DNA of 64,000 nt from positions 1-64,000 of the forward strand of contig NZ_JAWLCI010000001.1 in the NCBI RefSeq assembly GCF_041687215.1, written 5' to 3'. The translations under genes were made by a program, and so were the position numbers. The DNA comes from Mariniphaga sp041687215 (lineage in GTDB: Bacteria > Bacteroidota > Bacteroidia > Bacteroidales > Prolixibacteraceae). A model generated the notes under the pieces. The model saw only the letters and a program-made list of their open reading frames with translations, was not told where the DNA came from and did no database searches. Positions within the stretch are counted from its first letter, which is position 1, and each line of letters starts with the position of its first letter. Positions 32,847 through 41,198 of this stretch are shown in pieces.

Positions 32847-33275
32847 ATGAAATTTAAAATGGCAAAACAAACATCAAACTATGGCGACAACCTCAATCAA
32901 TCCATAAACATTATTAGCGAAGGAACCCTGATTAAAGGAGACATTTCGGCTAATGGCGACATAAGGATTGACGGTGAACTAAGGGGAAATATCAAAGCAA
33001 AGGGAAGGCTGGTAATTGGTCCTAAGGGAAAGGTTGAAGGTGAAGTTGACTGCAACAACATTGAGGTTTCAGGATATTTGAAAGGGAAAATCTCTGTATC
33101 GGAATTGCTCACCATGAAATCCTCTGCGCGTATTTTTGGCGATGTAATTGCAGGAAAATTATCCGTTGAACCAGGCTCGCTTTTCACTGGAACCTGCACC
33201 ATGGGAGATACCAAAGAACAATATGAAAAACCAATTCCAAAAGAACCAATTTCAAAAGAACAAAAAAAAGTTTGA
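32847..33275 (+). CDS. Bactofilin
   Basis: The 142-aa protein is a bactofilin, a cytoskeletal beta-helix that polymerises without nucleotide. The central part repeats hydrophobic short strands: I-K-G-D-I-S-A-N-G-D-I-R-I-D-G-E-L-R-G-N-I, then I-G-P-K-G-K-V-E-G-E-V and S-S-A-R-I-F-G-D-V. The termini are disordered, with a repeated P-K-E-P-I-S-K-E-Q tail. A methionine four codons in is an alternative start. Its 3' end overlaps the next gene by 53 bases, linking it to the ATP synthase cluster. Confidence 0.92.
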   Translation: MKFKMAKQTSNYGDNLNQSINIISEGTLIKGDISANGDIRIDGELRGNIKAKGRLVIGPKGKVEGEVDCNNIEVSGYLKGKISVSELLTMKSSARIFGDVIAGKLSVEPGSLFTGTCTMGDTKEQYEKPIPKEPISKEQKKV

Positions 33276-33459
33276 TTCTTTTATTCGTTATTCCAGCCTG
33301 GCATTCGAAATGATGGGCATTATTGCAATTGGCACATTCCTGGGCTACAAAATTGACCAATGGATGGCAAACGAATTCAAAGGATTTACCCTTGGACTCA
33401 TGATTCTTTCAGTAATTGGGGCAGTTTTTTATTCAATACGAAATCTCTTAAAAAAATGA
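33223..33459 (+). CDS. AtpZ/AtpI-like small membrane protein
   Basis: The 78-aa protein has a lysine/glutamine-rich start and two transmembrane helices (F-E-M-M-G-I-I-A-I-G-T-F-L-G-Y and G-L-M-I-L-S-V-I-G-A-V-F-Y), the hairpin of AtpZ/AtpI proteins that precede F-type ATPase operons. The G-Y-K-I-D-Q-W between helices is typical. It probably helps c-ring assembly or magnesium supply. The ATG at 33223 lies in the 3' end of the bactofilin gene; the TGA overlaps the next ATG. Confidence 0.82.
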   Translation: MKNQFQKNQFQKNKKKFDSFIRYSSLAFEMMGIIAIGTFLGYKIDQWMANEFKGFTLGLMILSVIGAVFYSIRNLLKK

Positions 33460-33845
33460 ACAGGGAATTAAATAAGTTCATCATTAAAATATTTTCGGCG
33501 GCTTTAATTTTATTAGCATTTGGGTGGATTATTTTCACCTTTTTTGTTCCTGGTAAATATATAGCTGTTTTACCCTGGATGATGTTAATATTTTTAATTA
33601 TTACACTGGTTACTTTCATTTTTCAATTACGGGTGGCCAAAAAAAACATGGCCCGTTTTTCTAATATTAGTTTACTTGTATCTTTTTTCAGGCTTGTCCT
33701 ATACTCAGCTTTTGCGTTTATTTACCTTGCAAAAAGGCCCGAAAATGCAGCCGTTTTTGTAGTCTGCCTGGTCATTTTCTACCTTGTTTTTACTTTTTTG
33801 GAAGTGGCCGAGTTAACCCGAATTACGAAAAACTTTAAAAAATAA
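33456..33845 (+). CDS. Small four-helix membrane protein upstream of atpB
   Basis: The 129-aa protein has four predicted transmembrane segments and a basic cytosolic loop. In position and shape it resembles the second AtpI-like protein found before atpB in many Bacteroidota clusters, but I see no diagnostic motif. It overlaps the preceding gene by ATGA and is separated from atpB by 138 bases that hold a promoter. It may act in ATP synthase assembly. Confidence 0.7.
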   Translation: MNRELNKFIIKIFSAALILLAFGWIIFTFFVPGKYIAVLPWMMLIFLIITLVTFIFQLRVAKKNMARFSNISLLVSFFRLVLYSAFAFIYLAKRPENAAVFVVCLVIFYLVFTFLEVAELTRITKNFKK

Positions 33846-33949
33846 GCATCTGATAATTAAAACATTGATATATATCAACAAAACACCTGATTGTCTTTTA
33901 CTATTTGGAATTTAAATACAAATAAGTTCACCTGAGTTGAAAATTCTTT

Positions 33950-33957
33950 TATTTTTG
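33950..33957 (+). promoter_or_regulatory. -7 promoter box of the atpBEFHAG cluster
   Basis: TATTTTTG matches TAnnTTTG. A GTG that opens the atpB frame begins with the last base of the box, so translation should begin at the ATG at 33984 instead. Confidence 0.6.
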
Positions 33958-33983
33958 TGCAGCTTGTAAAACAAATAAAAACT

Positions 33984-35102
33984 ATGCCGGCAATTTTCAA
34001 AGGGCTGTTTCTGATCTTAATGATGACTGTCTTCTGGTTAACTCCGGTGACAGCTCAAAATAACGGGGACTACCAAAGCCACCCGGGCGATAGCTCCCAT
34101 TCTGAAGAAGGATTTGATGCAGGAAAATTTGTTATTGAACACGTTTTGGATGCCTACGACTGGCATATTGCTTCTTTTGGCGACAAACACTTCAGTATTC
34201 CCCTCCCGGTAATTTTATACAGCAAATCCCCCGAATTGCATGGCGGCAAAAAGCTACATGTTTTTATGTCGTCAAAATTTCACCACGGGCATGATGATTA
34301 TAAGGGTTTTCGGATTTCACACAGCGAAGAATTTAACGGAAAAATTGTTGAACTTGACGAACAAGGACATGAAATTGGAAGACCATTGGATTTTTCCATC
34401 ACGAAAGCCATTGCGGGTGCCCTGGTTTCAGTAATTGTGCTATTCTCCCTTTTATTTACAGCAGTGCGGGCTGCAAAACATAGCAGGGGCAAAGCGCCTT
34501 CAGGCGTTCAGAACTTTATTGAACCGGTTATCGTTTTCATTCGCGATGAAATTGCAAAACCTTCCATTGGCGAAAAAAATTATAAAAAATTTATGGCCCC
34601 ACTCCTCACTCTTTTCTTTTTTATTTTGCTGAACAATTTACTGGGATTGATACCCATATTTCCGTTTGGAGCCAATGTAACCGGAAATATTGCCGTAACA
34701 TTGGTTTTGGCCTTATTTACCTTTTTTGTTACCAATATTAACGGAAACAAACATTACTGGAAAGAAATTTTTAACCCGGATGTTCCAATCTGGTTAAAAC
34801 TTCCAATCCCGCTAATGCCACTGCTGGAAGTAACCGGCATGATTACTAAACCTTTTGTTTTAATGGTGCGGTTGTTTGCCAACATGCTTGCAGGCCACCT
34901 CATTGTAACAGTTTTCCTGAGTTTAATTTTTATATTCAGCAACTTAATGGGACCTGCCGCCGGTTACGGAGTGAGCCCGGTTTCTATACTGTTTTCGGTA
35001 TTTATAATGTTGCTCGATGTATTAGTCTCATTTATACAAGCATATGTTTTTACCCTGTTGTCGGCTATTTATTTTGGAATGGCCACAGCAGACCATCATT
35101 AA
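33984..35102 (+). CDS. atpB: F-type ATP synthase subunit a
   Basis: Subunit a forms the proton half-channels against the c-ring. The 372-aa protein is longer than the 250-270 aa norm because of a signal-like first helix and a periplasmic domain of about 100 residues rich in His/Asp (G-D-S-S-H-S, H-G-H-D-D-Y), typical of Bacteroidota. The C-terminal core has the essential Arg in M-V-R-L-F-A-N-M-L-A-G-H and the following helices with F-I-Q-A-Y-V-F-T-L-L-S. It begins a cluster a-c-b-delta-alpha-gamma. Confidence 0.95.
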   Translation: MPAIFKGLFLILMMTVFWLTPVTAQNNGDYQSHPGDSSHSEEGFDAGKFVIEHVLDAYDWHIASFGDKHFSIPLPVILYSKSPELHGGKKLHVFMSSKFHHGHDDYKGFRISHSEEFNGKIVELDEQGHEIGRPLDFSITKAIAGALVSVIVLFSLLFTAVRAAKHSRGKAPSGVQNFIEPVIVFIRDEIAKPSIGEKNYKKFMAPLLTLFFFILLNNLLGLIPIFPFGANVTGNIAVTLVLALFTFFVTNINGNKHYWKEIFNPDVPIWLKLPIPLMPLLEVTGMITKPFVLMVRLFANMLAGHLIVTVFLSLIFIFSNLMGPAAGYGVSPVSILFSVFIMLLDVLVSFIQAYVFTLLSAIYFGMATADHH

Positions 35103-35126
35103 TATTCATTTTTAAAATTAATTGCT

Positions 35127-35393
35127 ATGTTATCAGCTATTTTAAGCGTATTGCTACAAGCCACAGCAGGTGCAGTTAGCCTGAGCGAATTTGGCGCAGC
35201 TCTTGGAGCCGGGCTTACCGCTATTGGCGCAGCTTACGGAATCAGCCGCATTGGTTCAAGCGCAATGGAAGCCATTGCCCGCCAACCGGAAGCAAGTGGA
35301 GACATCCGTTCCAACATGATTGTTTCTGCCGCACTGATTGAAGGAGTTTGCTTCTTCGCCGTAATTGTTTGTGCACTAATTTTGTTTGTGTAG
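35127..35393 (+). CDS. atpE: F-type ATP synthase subunit c
   Basis: The 88-aa two-helix proteolipid forms the rotor ring. Helix 1 is the Gly/Ala-rich L-G-A-G-L-T-A-I-G-A-A-Y-G, the loop R-Q-P-E is present, and helix 2 carries the ion-binding Glu72 in A-A-L-I-E-G-V. I do not see the full Q-x3-E/S set of sodium-type rings, so proton coupling is likely. A stable intergenic hairpin follows at 35405-35442. Confidence 0.96.
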   Translation: MLSAILSVLLQATAGAVSLSEFGAALGAGLTAIGAAYGISRIGSSAMEAIARQPEASGDIRSNMIVSAALIEGVCFFAVIVCALILFV

Positions 35394-35404
35394 CAACCGT
35401 TTTC

Positions 35405-35442
35405 AGGCAGCAATCTTTGGGATTGCCAGAGATTAGCTGCCT
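35405..35442 (+). other. Intercistronic hairpin between atpE and atpF
   Basis: AGGCAGC (35405-35411) pairs with GCTGCCT (35436-35442). After a one-base bulge the stem continues with AATCT pairing with AGATT, about 12 bp in all. No T run follows, so it is not an intrinsic terminator. It could protect the 3' end of an atpE-containing transcript and raise subunit c output. Confidence 0.6.
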
Positions 35443-35484
35443 TTAAACAGAACTCAGGAAATTCATAAATATAAATGAAAAATT

Positions 35485-35979
35485 ATGGAACTTGTTACTC
35501 CTAATTTAGGAACAATTTTCTGGATGGTCATCATATTTGGAGTGGTGGCATTTGTGTTGAAAAAATTCGCATGGAAGCCTATTCTGAATGCTTTGTATGA
35601 GCGTGAAGAATCCATTGAAAATGCATTGAATGCAGCAGAAAAAGCCCGACAGGAAATGGCCAATCTGAAAGCCGGAAACGAACAGCTTTTGGCAGAAGCA
35701 AAAAAGGAAAAAGATGCCATCATGCGCGAAGCCATGAAACTAAAAGATGGCATTATTGCAGAAGCCAAAGAAAAAGCTTCATTCGAAACCCAAAAAAGCC
35801 TTGAAAATGCGCGGCAGCAAATTGAAAATGAAAAAGCCAAAGCCATTAACGAAATGAAACGTCAAATGACTGAAATTTCGTTTATGATTGCTGAAAAAGT
35901 TATCAGGAAAGAAATGGCCGGAAACAAACAGCAACAGGAAATGGTTAACAACCTAATGGACGAAATAAAACTGAATTAG
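35485..35979 (+). CDS. atpF: F-type ATP synthase subunit b
   Basis: The 164-aa protein has one N-terminal membrane helix (F-W-M-V-I-I-F-G-V-V-A-F-V-L) followed by W-K-P-I and a long charged coiled coil with A-E-K-A-R-Q-E-M and alternating Glu/Lys/Ala, the peripheral stalk design. The length matches the family. Its stop is four bases before atpH. Confidence 0.95.
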   Translation: MELVTPNLGTIFWMVIIFGVVAFVLKKFAWKPILNALYEREESIENALNAAEKARQEMANLKAGNEQLLAEAKKEKDAIMREAMKLKDGIIAEAKEKASFETQKSLENARQQIENEKAKAINEMKRQMTEISFMIAEKVIRKEMAGNKQQQEMVNNLMDEIKLN

Positions 35980-35983
35980 GGGC

Positions 35984-36529
35984 ATGGACGAAAGCGCAAT
36001 AACAGTAAGGTATGCTAAAGCGATTTTTTCGCTGGCCAAAGAAAAAAACCAGCTTGTTTCGCTTAAAGAAGACATGGATTTGATTTCAGGTGTTTCCAGC
36101 CAGTCTGAAGATTTTATCCTTCTGCTGAAAAGTCCTGTGGTAAAAACTTCGAAAAAAGTGCACATTATCCAGCTCATTTTTCAAAAAAAAATAAGTTCGC
36201 TTACCCTGCAGTTTCTCGAACTGGTTGTACAAAACAACCGGGAGGTTTTTATCCCCTCAATTTGCAGAAACGTTTTAACACTTATTCGAAAAGAAAAAAA
36301 TATAAAAACAGCAGTAATTACCACTGCACAAGCTATAGATGAAAAATTGCTGCAAAAGGCAAAAAAAATACTGGAAGAAGAGCTGGGAACCAAAGTTGAA
36401 CTCTCGGCAAAAGTAAATTCCGAACTTATTGGTGGTATGATTTTACGCATTGATGATAAACAATACGACGCCAGCATTTTAACGCAGCTTAATAAATTGA
36501 AACAGGAAATGCTGAAAGCACAATTGTAA
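35984..36529 (+). CDS. atpH: F-type ATP synthase subunit delta
   Basis: The 181-aa protein starts A-I-T-V-R-Y-A-K-A-I-F-S-L-A and ends with G-G-M-I-L-R-I-D-D-K-Q-Y-D-A-S, the family's N-terminal helix bundle and C-terminal G-G-x-x-x-x-I-x-x-x-x-x-D signature. It links subunit b to the top of the alpha/beta ring. Confidence 0.94.
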   Translation: MDESAITVRYAKAIFSLAKEKNQLVSLKEDMDLISGVSSQSEDFILLLKSPVVKTSKKVHIIQLIFQKKISSLTLQFLELVVQNNREVFIPSICRNVLTLIRKEKNIKTAVITTAQAIDEKLLQKAKKILEEELGTKVELSAKVNSELIGGMILRIDDKQYDASILTQLNKLKQEMLKAQL

Positions 36530-36554
36530 AAATTTCAAAAAGAAAATATTAAAA

Positions 36555-38141
36555 ATGATAAACATTAAACCGGCTGAAATATCTGAAATTCTGAAGCAGC
36601 AACTGGAAGGCTTCAAATCGGAAGCCGAACTGGAAGAGGTTGGTACCGTTTTGCAGGTTGGCGATGGAATTGCCCGTATTTACGGTCTTTCGAATGTGGA
36701 ATCGAATGAAATGATTGAATTTGAAAGCGGAATTAAAGGCATTATTCTGAACCTGGAAGAGGATAATGTGGGTGCGGTTTTACTTGGCCTTTCGGAAGAA
36801 GTAAAAGAAGGCGATACAGTAAAACGCCTTCAGCGAATTGCCTCCATTAATGTTGGTGAAAACCTGGTTGGCAGGGTAATTAATACCATTGGCGAGCCAA
36901 TAGACGGGAAAGGTCCCATTACGGGTGAACTCATTGAATTTCCACTGGAACGTAAAGCACCAGGCGTAATTTACCGTCAACCGGTTAAACAACCTCTCCA
37001 AACAGGGCTAAAAGCTATTGATGCCATGATTCCCATTGGCCGCGGACAGCGTGAACTGATTATTGGCGACAGGCAAACCGGGAAAACTGCTGTAGCCATT
37101 GACACCATTATTAACCAGCGTGAAAATTTTGAAAAAGGGAAACCGGTTTATTGTATATATGTTGCCGTTGGACAAAAAGGATCGACTGTGGCGAATATTG
37201 CCTCCACACTTCAGAAATACGGAGCAATGGACTACACCATTATCGTGTCCTCCACTGCATCGGATCCGGCAGCACTGCAGTTTTATGCACCTTATGCAGG
37301 AATGTCTATCGGAGAATATTTCCGCGATACAGGCCGGGATGCACTGATTGTGCTCGACGACCTTTCGAAACAGGCTGTTTCTTACCGCGAAGTTTCATTG
37401 TTGTTGCGTCGTCCACCTGGCCGCGAGGCTTATCCCGGAGATGTTTTTTATTTGCACTCCAGATTGTTGGAGCGTGCAGCCAAAATCATTGAATCGGACG
37501 AAATTGCAGCCCAAATGAACGACCTGCCCGAAGGACTAAAAAATAAAGTAAAAGGAGGAGGTTCACTTACTGCGCTCCCAATTATTGAAACCCAGGCCGG
37601 CGACGTCTCGGCTTATATTCCAACCAACGTAATTTCAATCACTGACGGGCAGATTTTTCTGGAATCGAACCTGTTTAATTCCGGGTTCAGACCGGCAATT
37701 AATGTGGGTATCTCTGTTTCGCGTGTGGGTGGTAACGCGCAAATCAAATCAATGAAAAAAATTGCCGGTACACTGAAACTCGACCAGGCACAGTTTCGTG
37801 AACTGGAAGCCTTTTCCAAGTTTAGTTCCGATCTCGATCCGGCCACCATGCGCGTACTCGACAAGGGTCGGAAAAACATGGAAATACTGAAACAAAATCA
37901 GTATTCGCCCATGAAAGTGGAACACCAGGTAGCCATTATTTACTGCGGGGTAAATGAATTGTTAAGGATGGTTCCGGTGGAAAAAGTTAAGGAGTTTGAA
38001 AATGCTTTCCTCGAGCTGATGGAAATGGAACATCGCGATGTACTCGATTCCATAAAAGAAGGAAATATGACTGAAAAAATTGAAAAAGTTTTAACAGATG
38101 TAGCTGCTGAAGTAGCTGTCAGATATGTAAAAAAAGGTTGA
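36555..38141 (+). CDS. atpA: F-type ATP synthase subunit alpha
   Basis: The 528-aa non-catalytic nucleotide subunit has the P-loop G-D-R-Q-T-G-K-T at residues 171-178, the R-E-A-Y-P-G-D-V-F-Y-L-H-S-R-L-L-E-R motif, and S-V-S-R-V-G-G-N-A-Q-I-K. The arginine finger region S-V-S-R is intact. Length and order are standard. Confidence 0.98.
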   Translation: MINIKPAEISEILKQQLEGFKSEAELEEVGTVLQVGDGIARIYGLSNVESNEMIEFESGIKGIILNLEEDNVGAVLLGLSEEVKEGDTVKRLQRIASINVGENLVGRVINTIGEPIDGKGPITGELIEFPLERKAPGVIYRQPVKQPLQTGLKAIDAMIPIGRGQRELIIGDRQTGKTAVAIDTIINQRENFEKGKPVYCIYVAVGQKGSTVANIASTLQKYGAMDYTIIVSSTASDPAALQFYAPYAGMSIGEYFRDTGRDALIVLDDLSKQAVSYREVSLLLRRPPGREAYPGDVFYLHSRLLERAAKIIESDEIAAQMNDLPEGLKNKVKGGGSLTALPIIETQAGDVSAYIPTNVISITDGQIFLESNLFNSGFRPAINVGISVSRVGGNAQIKSMKKIAGTLKLDQAQFRELEAFSKFSSDLDPATMRVLDKGRKNMEILKQNQYSPMKVEHQVAIIYCGVNELLRMVPVEKVKEFENAFLELMEMEHRDVLDSIKEGNMTEKIEKVLTDVAAEVAVRYVKKG

Positions 38142-38152
38142 ATTGTTAAAAG

Positions 38153-39031
38153 ATGGCAGGGTTAAAAGAAATACGCACACGCATATCATCGGTTAAAACC
38201 ACCCGGCAGGTTACCAGCGCCATGAAGATGATTTCAGCAGCCAGGCTCAAAAAAGCACAGGATGCCATTTTGCAAATTCGTCCTTACGTGAACAAATTGC
38301 ACCATATTCTTATTTCACTTGGTGCAAGTCTCGAAGATGCAGACGAATCGGTTTACACGCAGCAAAGGGAGCCGGAAAAGATTTTAATTGTGCTGGTATC
38401 ATCGAACCGGGGCTTGTGTGGCGGATTTAACATGAATATTGCCAAAAAATCGGTTGAACTGGTTCATGAAAAATACAGCCTCCAGTTGCAACTGGGCGAA
38501 GTAGATTTTATGTGCATTGGTAAACAGGCTGAAAAACAAGTGAAACTCCGGGGAATGAATGTGGTGGAAAGCCATCATGAACTTTTCGAAACCCTTGATT
38601 TTGACCATGTTTATCTTCTTGCAGAAAAAATTATGAAGAGTTTTGCAGATGGAAAGTACGACAAAGTGGAGCTGGTTTACAACCAGTTTCTAAATGCAGC
38701 CACCCAAATAAATGCTACCGAGCAATTTCTTCCAATTGAACTAGAAACTGAGGAACAAGGGAAACAGTTTTACGATTATATCTTTGAACCCTCAAAAGAA
38801 TACATGATTAAAGAACTGATTCCCAAGAGTCTGAAAATACAATTTTACAAAGCCATGCTCGATTCACACGCTGCAGAACATGGCGCCCGAATGACAGCTA
38901 TGCACCAGGCTACCGACAATGCCACCGAGCTGCTTAAAGATTTAACACTTCAATACAATAAAGTTCGCCAAGCTTCTATTACCAACGAAATTCTTGAAAT
39001 TGTAAGCGGTGCAGAAGCTTTGAAAGGTTAG
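38153..39031 (+). CDS. atpG: F-type ATP synthase subunit gamma
   Basis: The 292-aa rotor shaft begins L-K-E-I-R-T-R-I-S-S-V-K-T-T-R-Q-V-T-S-A-M-K-M-I-S-A-A and ends in the matching C-terminal helix (N-A-T-E-L-L-K-D-L-T-L-Q-Y-N-K-V-R-Q-A-S-I-T-N-E-I-L-E-I). S-S-N-R-G-L-C-G-G-F is diagnostic. It is the last gene of the cluster: beta and epsilon subunits are missing here. Its stop overlaps the converging methyltransferase stop by four bases. Confidence 0.97.
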   Translation: MAGLKEIRTRISSVKTTRQVTSAMKMISAARLKKAQDAILQIRPYVNKLHHILISLGASLEDADESVYTQQREPEKILIVLVSSNRGLCGGFNMNIAKKSVELVHEKYSLQLQLGEVDFMCIGKQAEKQVKLRGMNVVESHHELFETLDFDHVYLLAEKIMKSFADGKYDKVELVYNQFLNAATQINATEQFLPIELETEEQGKQFYDYIFEPSKEYMIKELIPKSLKIQFYKAMLDSHAAEHGARMTAMHQATDNATELLKDLTLQYNKVRQASITNEILEIVSGAEALKG

Positions 39032-39741
39032 GCTTTCATCTTTTTCCGAATTACAATAACCAGATTGGTTGCCGGTTGAAATCCGTATTTTAATGCTTTA
39101 GTTCTGAATTCTTCAATTTGAGGATGAAGTGTATCATATTCCGGCCGGCCCTTTATTTTTTCCAGCAGCAATTTCATTTTATTTACTTTCTCTGCAAGAT
39201 CAGCATCGTTTTCCACCAGATTCACATTTTTTCGCTGCTCGAAAAAGAATTGAACAGGAAGTTCAGCAACTTTAAGCATTTGTATAATTGCATCTTTAGT
39301 AAAGGTTTTTCGGTGAAATTTACCTGTCAACCTGTCAATTTGACTGCGAAAATGGTGAAACATTTTATGCACTTCCTGTGCGGAATTCAGATTATCACTA
39401 ATGATTTCATTTATAATAATATAACCTTCAGGCTTTACCACCCGTTTAATTTCCTTCAATCCTTTTTTTATTTTGGGCAAATGGTGCAGTGCCATGGAAA
39501 TACTTACTACATCAAACGAGTTATCGTCGAAGTCCAGTTTTTCTGCTTCCATTTCAATAAAAGATACATCCGGAAAATTCTCCCAAGCTGCTTCAAGTGA
39601 CTTCAGGTGCGGATCGACGCCGATAATTTTGGCATAAGGAAATGTTTTTTTCAATACATGAATAAACCCGCCTCTGCCCGTTCCAACGTCAAGAATTCGG
39701 TGAACTTCAATATCTTTAAAATAGTTTATAAGTGGCTCCAT
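39028..39741 (-). CDS. Class I SAM-dependent methyltransferase
   Basis: The 237-aa protein has motif I as L-D-V-G-T-G-R-G-G-F, an acidic residue after strand 2 (I-G-V-D-P), F-D-V-V-S-I-S-M-A-L-H-H-L-P (motif post-I to II) and V-K-P-E-G-Y-I-I-I-N-E. It belongs to the UbiE/Methyltransf_11-like group. The C-terminal third is Lys/Glu-rich and helical. The substrate is unknown; no quinone or lipid genes are adjacent. A -7 box lies at 39792-39799. Confidence 0.88.
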   Translation of the reverse strand: MEPLINYFKDIEVHRILDVGTGRGGFIHVLKKTFPYAKIIGVDPHLKSLEAAWENFPDVSFIEMEAEKLDFDDNSFDVVSISMALHHLPKIKKGLKEIKRVVKPEGYIIINEIISDNLNSAQEVHKMFHHFRSQIDRLTGKFHRKTFTKDAIIQMLKVAELPVQFFFEQRKNVNLVENDADLAEKVNKMKLLLEKIKGRPEYDTLHPQIEEFRTKALKYGFQPATNLVIVIRKKMKA

Positions 39742-39791
39742 GTTTTCGGAAATTCGTTTTAATTGATTTTAAGTCTCTTGTTCTGTTCATG

Positions 39792-39799
39792 CAAAAGTA
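39792..39799 (-). promoter_or_regulatory. -7 promoter box of the methyltransferase gene
   Basis: Minus-strand TACTTTTG matches TAnnTTTG, 50 bases before the ATG at 39741. Confidence 0.45.
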
Positions 39800-39833
39800 A
39801 AAAATCCCTTTTATATGAAATTTATGGGTTTGG

Positions 39834-40574
39834 TTAAATGAGCAGTAAAAATGCTGATAAAGCAGTTACAACAATTACAAAAGCCCGGTAGGTTTTATCC
39901 GGAATTTTTTTCACCAGCCAAACGCCCAGAAATGCACCCAGCGCAATACCCGGCAGTAAAATAAAATCAAGTTTCAGGGTTTGCCAGTTTATAGTTTTCC
40001 ACACAAAAATGTGCAACGGAAATTTGCTGATATTGATGATGAGAAAAAACCAGGCACCGGTTCCGATAAAACTATTTTTAGGCAGATGCATGGCCAGCAA
40101 ATAAATGGCAAAAATTGGCCCGGCAACATTTCCAATCATGGTGGCAAAACCGCCTAAAACTCCCATCGATGCTGCAAACCACCAGGTATCCGGAAAAAAA
40201 TTTCTGCCTTTCTGCCGGTCTTTCAACAGCATCAGGGCAATGCAAACAAACACTAAAATAGCAATGATGTTTTTAAACCAAATGTCATTTACAACCTCGC
40301 CCACCCAAAGGGCAATTCCAACTCCCACAAACGCCCATGGAAGCAATTTCCACAGGTATTTCCACTGTGCGTGCCGGTGATAGTAACCAACGCCAAACCA
40401 ATCGGCCATCATTAAAATGGGCAGTAAAATTCCGGTTGAAGCTTTTCCGCCAAAAATGATAGCCAAAACCGGAACTACAATCAATGAAACACCTGGCACA
40501 CCAACTTTCGACATACCAATTAACATGGCACAACAAAACAACAGGAGCCATTGTAAAAGTGTAAAATCTATCAT
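39834..40574 (-). CDS. TauE/SafE-family membrane transporter
   Basis: The 246-aa protein has seven or eight membrane helices in two related halves, each with a Gly/Pro-rich loop: G-M-S-K-V-G-V-P-G in the first and G-G-F-A-T-M-I-G-N-V-A-G-P-I in the second. These are the signature loops of TauE/SafE (DUF81) exporters. Family members move sulfite, sulfoacetate and similar organosulfur anions. The substrate here cannot be set. A sulfatase is in the window but 9 kb away, so I draw no link. Confidence 0.85.
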   Translation of the reverse strand: MIDFTLLQWLLLFCCAMLIGMSKVGVPGVSLIVVPVLAIIFGGKASTGILLPILMMADWFGVGYYHRHAQWKYLWKLLPWAFVGVGIALWVGEVVNDIWFKNIIAILVFVCIALMLLKDRQKGRNFFPDTWWFAASMGVLGGFATMIGNVAGPIFAIYLLAMHLPKNSFIGTGAWFFLIINISKFPLHIFVWKTINWQTLKLDFILLPGIALGAFLGVWLVKKIPDKTYRAFVIVVTALSAFLLLI

Positions 40575-40593
40575 TCGTCTGGATTTTGGATTC

Positions 40594-40601
40594 CAAAGGT
40601 A
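40594..40601 (-). promoter_or_regulatory. -7 promoter box of the TauE/SafE gene
   Basis: Minus-strand TACCTTTG matches TAnnTTTG, 19 bases before the ATG. Confidence 0.55.
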
Positions 40602-40637
40602 AGTGAAATCATTTGTGCTGACAAAAGGAGCAGAATC

Positions 40638-41021
40638 TTAAAAAATCTTGTTTTCCAGCTCCTGCAGCTCTTCATCGCTAATTTCGCCAAACCAGTCGGC
40701 CAGTTTACTGCGTGCTTTTTCTTTTATTTCGGGTGAAATGCTCGAAGAAACCTGAGTTAACGCAAACAACAAAACTCCCAAGTCATCAGAATACCCAATG
40801 AGCGGAGTAAGATCGAAAATAGCATCGGTTGGTAGAATAAAATAGCCCAAAGCCGCCGCAATGGAAAGTTTCTTTCTCATGGCAACATCTTTGTCTTTCA
40901 TCACATAAAACAAAAGCAGAACCCCGTAAACAACAGTGGTTCCTGCCGATTTTGAGTAGTTTTTGATTTTTTTCCAAAGCGATTCTTCAGAAAAATATTT
41001 GACAAACTGATTGTTTTCCAT
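40638..41021 (-). CDS. YkvA/DUF1232 membrane protein
   Basis: The 127-aa protein carries the DUF1232 core: K-L-S-I-A-A-A-L-G-Y-F-I-L-P-T-D-A-I-F-D followed by L-T-P-L-I-G-Y-S-D-D-L-G-V-L-L, with the invariant P-x-D and D-D-x-x. A preceding hydrophobic helix and a helical acidic C-terminus flank it. The family function is unknown. The gene is monocistronic and divergent from mrp. Confidence 0.88.
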   Translation of the reverse strand: MENNQFVKYFSEESLWKKIKNYSKSAGTTVVYGVLLLFYVMKDKDVAMRKKLSIAAALGYFILPTDAIFDLTPLIGYSDDLGVLLFALTQVSSSISPEIKEKARSKLADWFGEISDEELQELENKIF

Positions 41022-41063
41022 TTTAATACTCCTTCTGAAATTGTTATTTCAACCTTTCGTCAG

Positions 41064-41071
41064 CAAAGTTA
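41064..41071 (-). promoter_or_regulatory. -7 promoter box of the YkvA gene
   Basis: Minus-strand TAACTTTG matches TAnnTTTG, 42 bases before the ATG at 41021. Confidence 0.45.
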
Positions 41072-41165
41072 GAATAATTTCAAATTTATGTTCGCGACTC
41101 AATTTATTACAAATGAACAGAGATTATATCGTTTTAAATAATTTAAAATACCTAAAGATATTTTT

Positions 41166-41173
41166 TAATTTTG
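41166..41173 (+). promoter_or_regulatory. -7 promoter box of mrp
   Basis: TAATTTTG matches TAnnTTTG, 25 bases before the ATG at 41199. Confidence 0.6.
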
Positions 41174-41198
41174 TAGTCCACTAAAAAAATGAATTATC

